Source: Cudoniella acicularis (taxonomy: Eukaryota > Ascomycota > Leotiomycetes > Helotiales > Helotiaceae). Taken from it: a stretch of DNA of 12,815 nucleotides. Below the pieces are notes generated by a model. It was given only the letters and a program-made list of their open reading frames with translations. It was not told the DNA's origin and ran no database searches. Location of the stretch: contig JAAMPI010001576.1 in the NCBI GenBank assembly GCA_013054445.1, positions 1-12,815 on the forward strand, given 5' to 3'. A program made the translations under genes and the position numbers. Positions within the stretch are counted from its first letter, which is position 1. Every line of letters starts with the position of its first letter. This document shows, piece after piece, positions 8,647 to 12,815 of the stretch.

Positions 8647-9377
8647 TCGCCCACAATCAAAATTGCCGAGCTTCTGAATATGATTCTCGACTTGGAAGTA
8701 CCAGCGTACCTATTCCCTTCGCAGTCGGCACTTGCTAACCATCCCACAAGCCCCAAAATAATGCCAAGCTGACATGGCGCATAGATCAAAGTGTTGACTC
8801 AACAGTCCTTCAAATATCAATTGAGAAAGTGGACAGTCACCTAGGCAACCTTAATATTCCCCGACCAAGCCAAGAAGACCTACAATACTTAGTCGATAAT
8901 TTTAACGGCACTGATAGCTATAGCTGCACCATCAAGGTCAAGGAAGCCCTCGTATAGGAACTTTGTCCCAGCTTGTGCAATCTGCACCACATCTGTGTGT
9001 TATTCGTGATGACAAGGGCAACAATTTCTCCACGGAATGATTCTAGATCTGATCGACAGCAGATACGAGTCAACTTCAATTCGATATACGATGTTCACAA
9101 GATCCATAGCAGATCTTGCCCCGGCTTTACCCCCAACACTGATGCGGGGAAGACTCCATATCTCTAGAGGGAATTAAAACATTCTTCACTCGTTAAGGCA
9201 ATAATTCGAGGACAATCAGCCAAGCTAGAGCTTTTAACTAAAGCCCCGAGTCATACACTTTCCCGATTCACCGAACAGAATAGAATCAAGATCAATTCAT
9301 TTGAACACGATCAGGATCCTTCGGTAAGACCAGAGACACTGGTCTCACTTGACAGCCAAAGGTTCAAAGCAGAGTAA
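8647..9377 (+). pseudogene. Cluster of coding-like fragments, decayed or unrecognised gene
   Basis: No family is recognised. Fragment 1: an open frame from 8647 (ATG at 8680) to 8697, then a good intron candidate at 8698-8750 (53 nt, GTACCA donor, GCTAAC branch, ACAAG acceptor). It then continues from 8751 to TAG at 8955-8957, a 68-residue stretch rich in Asp, Asn, Ser and Ile. Fragment 2, in another frame (about 8925-9040), reads L-S-Q-L-V-Q-S-A-P-H-L-C-V-I-R-D-D-K-G before TGA. Fragment 3, back in the first frame, runs 9168-9377, follows a TCTCTAG acceptor-like sequence and gives 69 residues ending F-K-A-E, with no ATG. Three coding-like pieces on one strand, separated by stops and a frame change, suggest a decaying gene or a multi-intron gene I cannot assemble. 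Fragments 1 and 3 look the most protein-like. Confidence 0.3.
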
Positions 9378-10420
9378 CGCTCACTCAAAGACTCCTCTAT
9401 ACCAACCAACTATCGCGGCGAGATGCAATGATGAGTCCACTGTCCACCCGAATTTCCTGCCGCCCTCGTGTCTCCTAGACTTCCCGTGTCTGTTCCCCGG
9501 TCTAGAGCAGAATACGTCAGAACTCGGTATGGTCACGGACATTGAAATTGTCACTGGCTGCAAAACGTGCACGTACATTTGCTGGCAGGGGACAGGCTCC
9601 AACCGGCCAACGGCAGACTTTCCGCTACAGACCTGACACATGGCCCGTCTTTCGACCTTGATTCATGACTCCGTGAGGCGGGAGGATGAGAGACTTTGGT
9701 CCTCCTATTCCTGCCTCCACGAAAATTGCCTCCTTTGCCCAAGACTCGGGGTTGAAAGCCGAGAGATTGAGGATAAATTCGGTTAGGTCGGCACGGCCTG
9801 AACGCACAGTCTGACAGCGCTTTGGCCCACTCGCCCAGCCTCCGGCGTAGGGGTGATAATTAGCGACCTGCGGCCAAGGGGCATTGACAAGACCCTGAAG
9901 ATGAAGAGCAGATGTACGTCAGGGGTCGGAAACCTTATTCGCATGTCCGAAGCAAACAATGTCCCAAACCAACCACCTTTCGTTTTCGTGAGCTTCTCAC
10001 ACTTGCACAGCTCTTCTGTTGCTACTCCATGTTAGCGGAATTAGTTATTGTGAGGCGGCCCACTGGTCCCAATTGCGGACCTCTTGCCGCCAGTCACAAC
10101 GGCAAGACCGTGATCCAGTGTTTCCTTCAGATCTTTGGTCTTTTTTAGCTTGGTCGTTGGCTCGAACCCAAGGTTCATAACTGGACTGACAGATGCCGAG
10201 AAAGACCGTCGATTTTTTAAAGACATGCATTTGTGCTTGACAGATCGCTAATAGGTCTCCGCCCAGGAAATAATGCGGGTTCGTCTCTAGTGACAAAACG
10301 TTCAGAACTTAATTTGAACTAACTTGCGAGGGGTATGATGCCGTCACCGTCATACATTTAAGTTCGAGTGCCAAGATGCTCTCCATGGGGCCGAGAACGA
10401 AAATAAGTAGGCCGACGCAG

Positions 10421-10436
10421 TACGGAGTACTCTGTA
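10421..10436. repeat. Imperfect 16-bp palindrome TACGGAGTACTCTGTA
   Basis: The two halves are reverse complements except for one pair. Palindromes of the TACGGAGTACTCCGTA kind recur in the intergenic DNA of many filamentous ascomycetes, often beside mobile-element relics. Whether it is repeated in this genome cannot be seen from one window. Confidence 0.5.
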
Positions 10437-11050
10437 TCGAGTCAGCCTTGTAAGGTCATCCACGGAGCTACTTGAATCCGGTAAGCACAGAAAAAGCCAA
10501 ATTTGTTGTCAATCACGAGTTGAAGCCGGATGTTTTTACAACGTTTTGCAACAACAATATAGTCTCGCAAGCTATTCAGGCTTGTATTCACAGCTTTCTT
10601 GAGAACAGAAGGCGTCATCTACTTTTTTTGCGGGTAGGCTACAATTTTCTTAACATGGGATTCTCAACCCCACCTACATTTCGATCGACCCTCGGTCCAG
10701 AAAGGCCCGCATGCTGATACCGTTGAGCAACTAGTACGGGCGGACAGCACCTAGCTCCTGTCAAACACAAAACTAACTACAAATGCCGGTTGTCAATCCT
10801 CCCAGCTAAATACGATCTTCGATGCAACTGTTTGTAGCGCCCTTTCGGAACGCGCGGGATGGTTTTGACGTTTTCATAGAAGACATCACGTCTTGTCCAC
10901 GAAACGGATGTCCGTCTTGCTCGGATCTAGTGATGTAGAAGACCGCGCGACAAGCAGGAGGTGACAAATTTATTTGTGGGGAATTGCGTTACATTGTTGT
11001 CACTCAACGCCCCAAACCGTCACCGCAAATCGAAACCGCCACTCGGAAAC

Positions 11051-11068
11051 AAAAAAAAAAAGGGGGGG
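11051..11068 (+). repeat. Homopolymer tract, 11 A then 7 G
   Basis: A run of eleven A is followed directly by seven G. This is a simple sequence liable to length errors in sequencing and to slippage. It interrupts every frame around it, so frames crossing it should be distrusted. Confidence 0.9.
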
Positions 11069-12107
11069 CGAGATGAGATGATGCGGGATTGCAGCAGCTC
11101 TTTTCCGTGTTCGGTCAAGGTTGCGACCTCTTTGACAATACGTCTGACCAAGCGGGAAGGCAAAATGGCATAGGATAGGCATAATCATGCACTGCTACCT
11201 CGAGCTCTTTGCGCACTAGACTGCTTCCAAGGAAACCGTAGACGACAAGCCTTTTTTTTTGACAGGAAGGAAACAGTTCAGCGGCGGGTGGCAAAGACAC
11301 GTTTGTGCTTGGCGCTCTGGGCGTGAGCCTGAGACTGGATGGTGCGCAGCGGTGCCGCACTGACAGTTTGTGGCGTGTGGTGTGCCCCTTTCCTTGGCAC
11401 CACTTGAACGAGTCGACGAGGAATTCGAAACCGCAGCACGAAATTCGATTATCGGCCTCGGCGCATTAATTCTACCACGAACGGATTGTGGGGGGTCTAC
11501 CAAGCGGTTAGCTCGACAGGTATCTCGGTGGCCGAAGAGACCCCCCGTTACCTCTGCAGATCATTGACGACAATACTCTTTGCTTCGAACAGGGGCACTT
11601 TTTGGCTGACTTTGAGCCCGGAAGTAAATGGGAATAACCAAAATTATTCTGAGACGTTGAGTATGCTGCCCTAATTGCCATTTCTAGATGGGTCGGGACT
11701 AATCCGCATAGATTGCAACCTAAGTGGAACTATACCTCGATGTAAGAGGTGATTTTTAGATCTATTTCAAGGGGTTGGCATGTTGCTATCCAGATGTCCA
11801 CACCTTGACCAAGAGTTTGGCTTCGAACATCCCTTACTGGAAACAAGTCCAATTTATACTAAGATGCAACTACTAGATAAATAAACCCAACTAGACTACC
11901 TAATGAGTTTGGTATCCTGGCCACTTTCGACAACATGACAAAATCTTGCTGTAATTGGAAGAAAGGGGGGCAGGCACAAATTCCCCCGCCAGGAGCTTCA
12001 TCTACAAATTTCCAAGAGTCAAGTATCCGTGCTGACTCAATATCCTTGAACACGCTACACACATACCAAAGCAGATGAGAAGGCTTTCTGATTTATGAAA
12101 AACCTGT

Positions 12108-12117
12108 AGTGTACACT
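12108..12117. repeat. Perfect 10-bp palindrome AGTGTACACT
   Basis: This is a perfect inverted repeat in an AT-rich stretch that continues into ACAATATATAC. It could be a protein-binding site, but it is short and stands alone. Confidence 0.4.
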
Positions 12118-12280
12118 GTACAATATATACAAGAAACATAGCCACCCAAATCGGTTTATACATACATCCATATAGGGCTCCGGCCCAATGAGATCTTCAA
12201 ACTCACTCCATCCAGCCAGTCTTTCCGAGGTCTGGAATCGCTATGCCAATGACGCCCCAAAAACCAGTGATGCCAGTGCC

Positions 12281-12300
12281 ATGTCATGCTATGTCATGGA
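12281..12300. repeat. Tandem 10-nt repeat, two copies of ATGTCATG(C/G)(T/A)
   Basis: Two adjacent near-identical 10-mers sit in intergenic DNA. They are too few to be a satellite and probably reflect a small local duplication. Confidence 0.6.
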
Positions 12301-12694
12301 AATGCTGAATATGCGTACAATCGTACAATTTAAGAATACACGTGGCCAAAAATATCGACCGTAGTGCGGAAATTCATGTCGCAGAATAAGAAAATTGCCG
12401 CTCGGTTTATTCGATGACCAAAAGATGACCTTCCCAAATATCCATTTTTGTTAACGCCGAGTCTTCCGTTTCGTCTTTCCGTGTTCCAATCCCACATTTC
12501 GCTTGCTACTTGTTGTCAAAAGTTTGGGACCTGAAATATTTGGCGAGACTTTCAACTCCAGAATTATCATGTTGCACTGGTATTCAGATGTCTGTCGGGC
12601 CTGGTTCCCGCTGTCATGTCGTGAACGTCGAATTCGTTTCCTTCTCCCATCACTCTGATCCGGACTTGCGTCATAAAATTCTTTCAGCCGCCTT

Positions 12695-12715
12695 CCCCCC
12701 TCCCCCCCCCCCCCC
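12695..12715 (+). repeat. Poly-C tract
   Basis: Six C, one T and fourteen C form a pyrimidine tract. Similar CT-rich tracts are common upstream of fungal genes, so this may belong to the promoter of a gene beyond the right edge. The exact length may be unreliable. Confidence 0.8.
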
Positions 12716-12815
12716 AAAACCCACTCTGTGAAAAGAAAATAGTCGTTCTCATCATATGCTCTCTCGTTTTGATCTGCTCTGCAACCCGTGTTGTGATCTC
12801 GGGCTGTCGAATTCA

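Larger units (their letters stand above)
9378..12815. other. Long stretch without a supported gene
   Basis: I read both strands and found only short frames without domains, mostly lacking an ATG. The segment is base-mixed, not strongly AT-rich and not obviously RIP-mutated. I see no long terminal repeats, transposase or reverse transcriptase motifs. A few patches have coding-like codon patterns (10472-10717 plus, 11370-11567 plus, 11859-12062 minus) but no family resemblance. The last 150 nt are pyrimidine-rich, as fungal promoters often are, so a plus-strand gene may begin beyond the window. Confidence 0.5.

Noticed and set aside
10155..10185. Minus-strand GGGTTCGAGCC, matching a tRNA B box with a TTGG/CCAA stem
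   Set aside because: There is no A box, D arm or anticodon arm at the right distance upstream and no pairing acceptor stem.
10041..10226. Minus-strand ATG frame of 61 codons with A-V-V-T-G-G-K-R-S-A-I-G, resembling the nucleotide-binding motif of short-chain dehydrogenases
   Set aside because: The motif sits 12 residues before a stop, the upstream sequence has no dehydrogenase features, and no continuation in another frame is visible. Probably chance.
10472..10717. Plus-strand 81-codon frame beginning at TTG
   Set aside because: It has no ATG near the start and no family resemblance, and it crosses a T-rich tract. Too little to support a gene.
11370..11567. Plus-strand frame with coding-like codons (E-R-V-D-E-E-F-E-T-A-A-R)
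   Set aside because: It has no ATG, no recognisable family and no splice partners that I can find. A BLASTX search would settle it.
11859..12062. Minus-strand 67-codon frame rich in hydrophobic residues
   Set aside because: It starts without ATG, and the only internal ATG leaves about 25 residues. No motif is present.
12180..12285. Minus-strand short frame reading G-F-W-G-V-I-G-I-A-I-P-D-L-G-K then a stop, like the end of a small membrane protein
   Set aside because: The frame is closed by TGA about 25 codons upstream of its end with no acceptor site available between, so there is no way to attach it to an exon.

Overview
The window looks like nuclear DNA of a filamentous ascomycete (Pezizomycotina). 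Both genes I can model carry several spliceosomal introns, mostly 48-71 nt, with GT..AG ends and CTAAC/CTAAT/CTGAC-type branch sites 8-20 nt before the acceptor. The encoded proteins resemble filamentous-ascomycete orthologues. A Leotiomycete-like source is my guess from the flavour of the proteins, not something the sequence proves. I see no prokaryotic gene organisation, CRISPR array, rRNA gene or convincing tRNA gene.

Layout. Positions 1-2684 hold no gene I can support firmly. They contain three diverged copies of one repeat unit (about 690-830, 1270-1510 and 1738-1975), a weak TATA-preceded small ORF (612-806) and a weak minus-strand coding-like patch (836-1079). Positions 2685-3784 (minus strand) are a complete two-exon gene for a LOA1/Vps66-type lysophosphatidate acyltransferase. 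Positions 3785-4332 form a divergent intergenic promoter. Positions 4333-8210 (plus strand) are a complete seven-exon gene for a C-terminal-motor kinesin-14 (KlpA/Kar3 type), modelled at 1023 residues; its exact start is less certain than the rest. Its third intron is 547 nt, about ten times longer than the others, and contains an open frame of 161 codons from its first ATG. After the kinesin come 4.6 kb without a solid gene. At 8647-9377 there are several coding-like plus-strand fragments, best read as a decayed or unrecognised spliced gene. The rest is intergenic, with a few palindromes and homopolymer tracts.

The two solid genes are housekeeping functions: membrane lipid/triacylglycerol synthesis, and minus-end-directed microtubule transport and spindle organisation. 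They share an upstream region but nothing suggests a shared pathway. I did not find a convincing new multi-gene system. The observations most worth checking are the intronic ORF, the 8.6-9.4 kb fragment cluster, the three-copy repeat, and the missing acyltransferase histidine.
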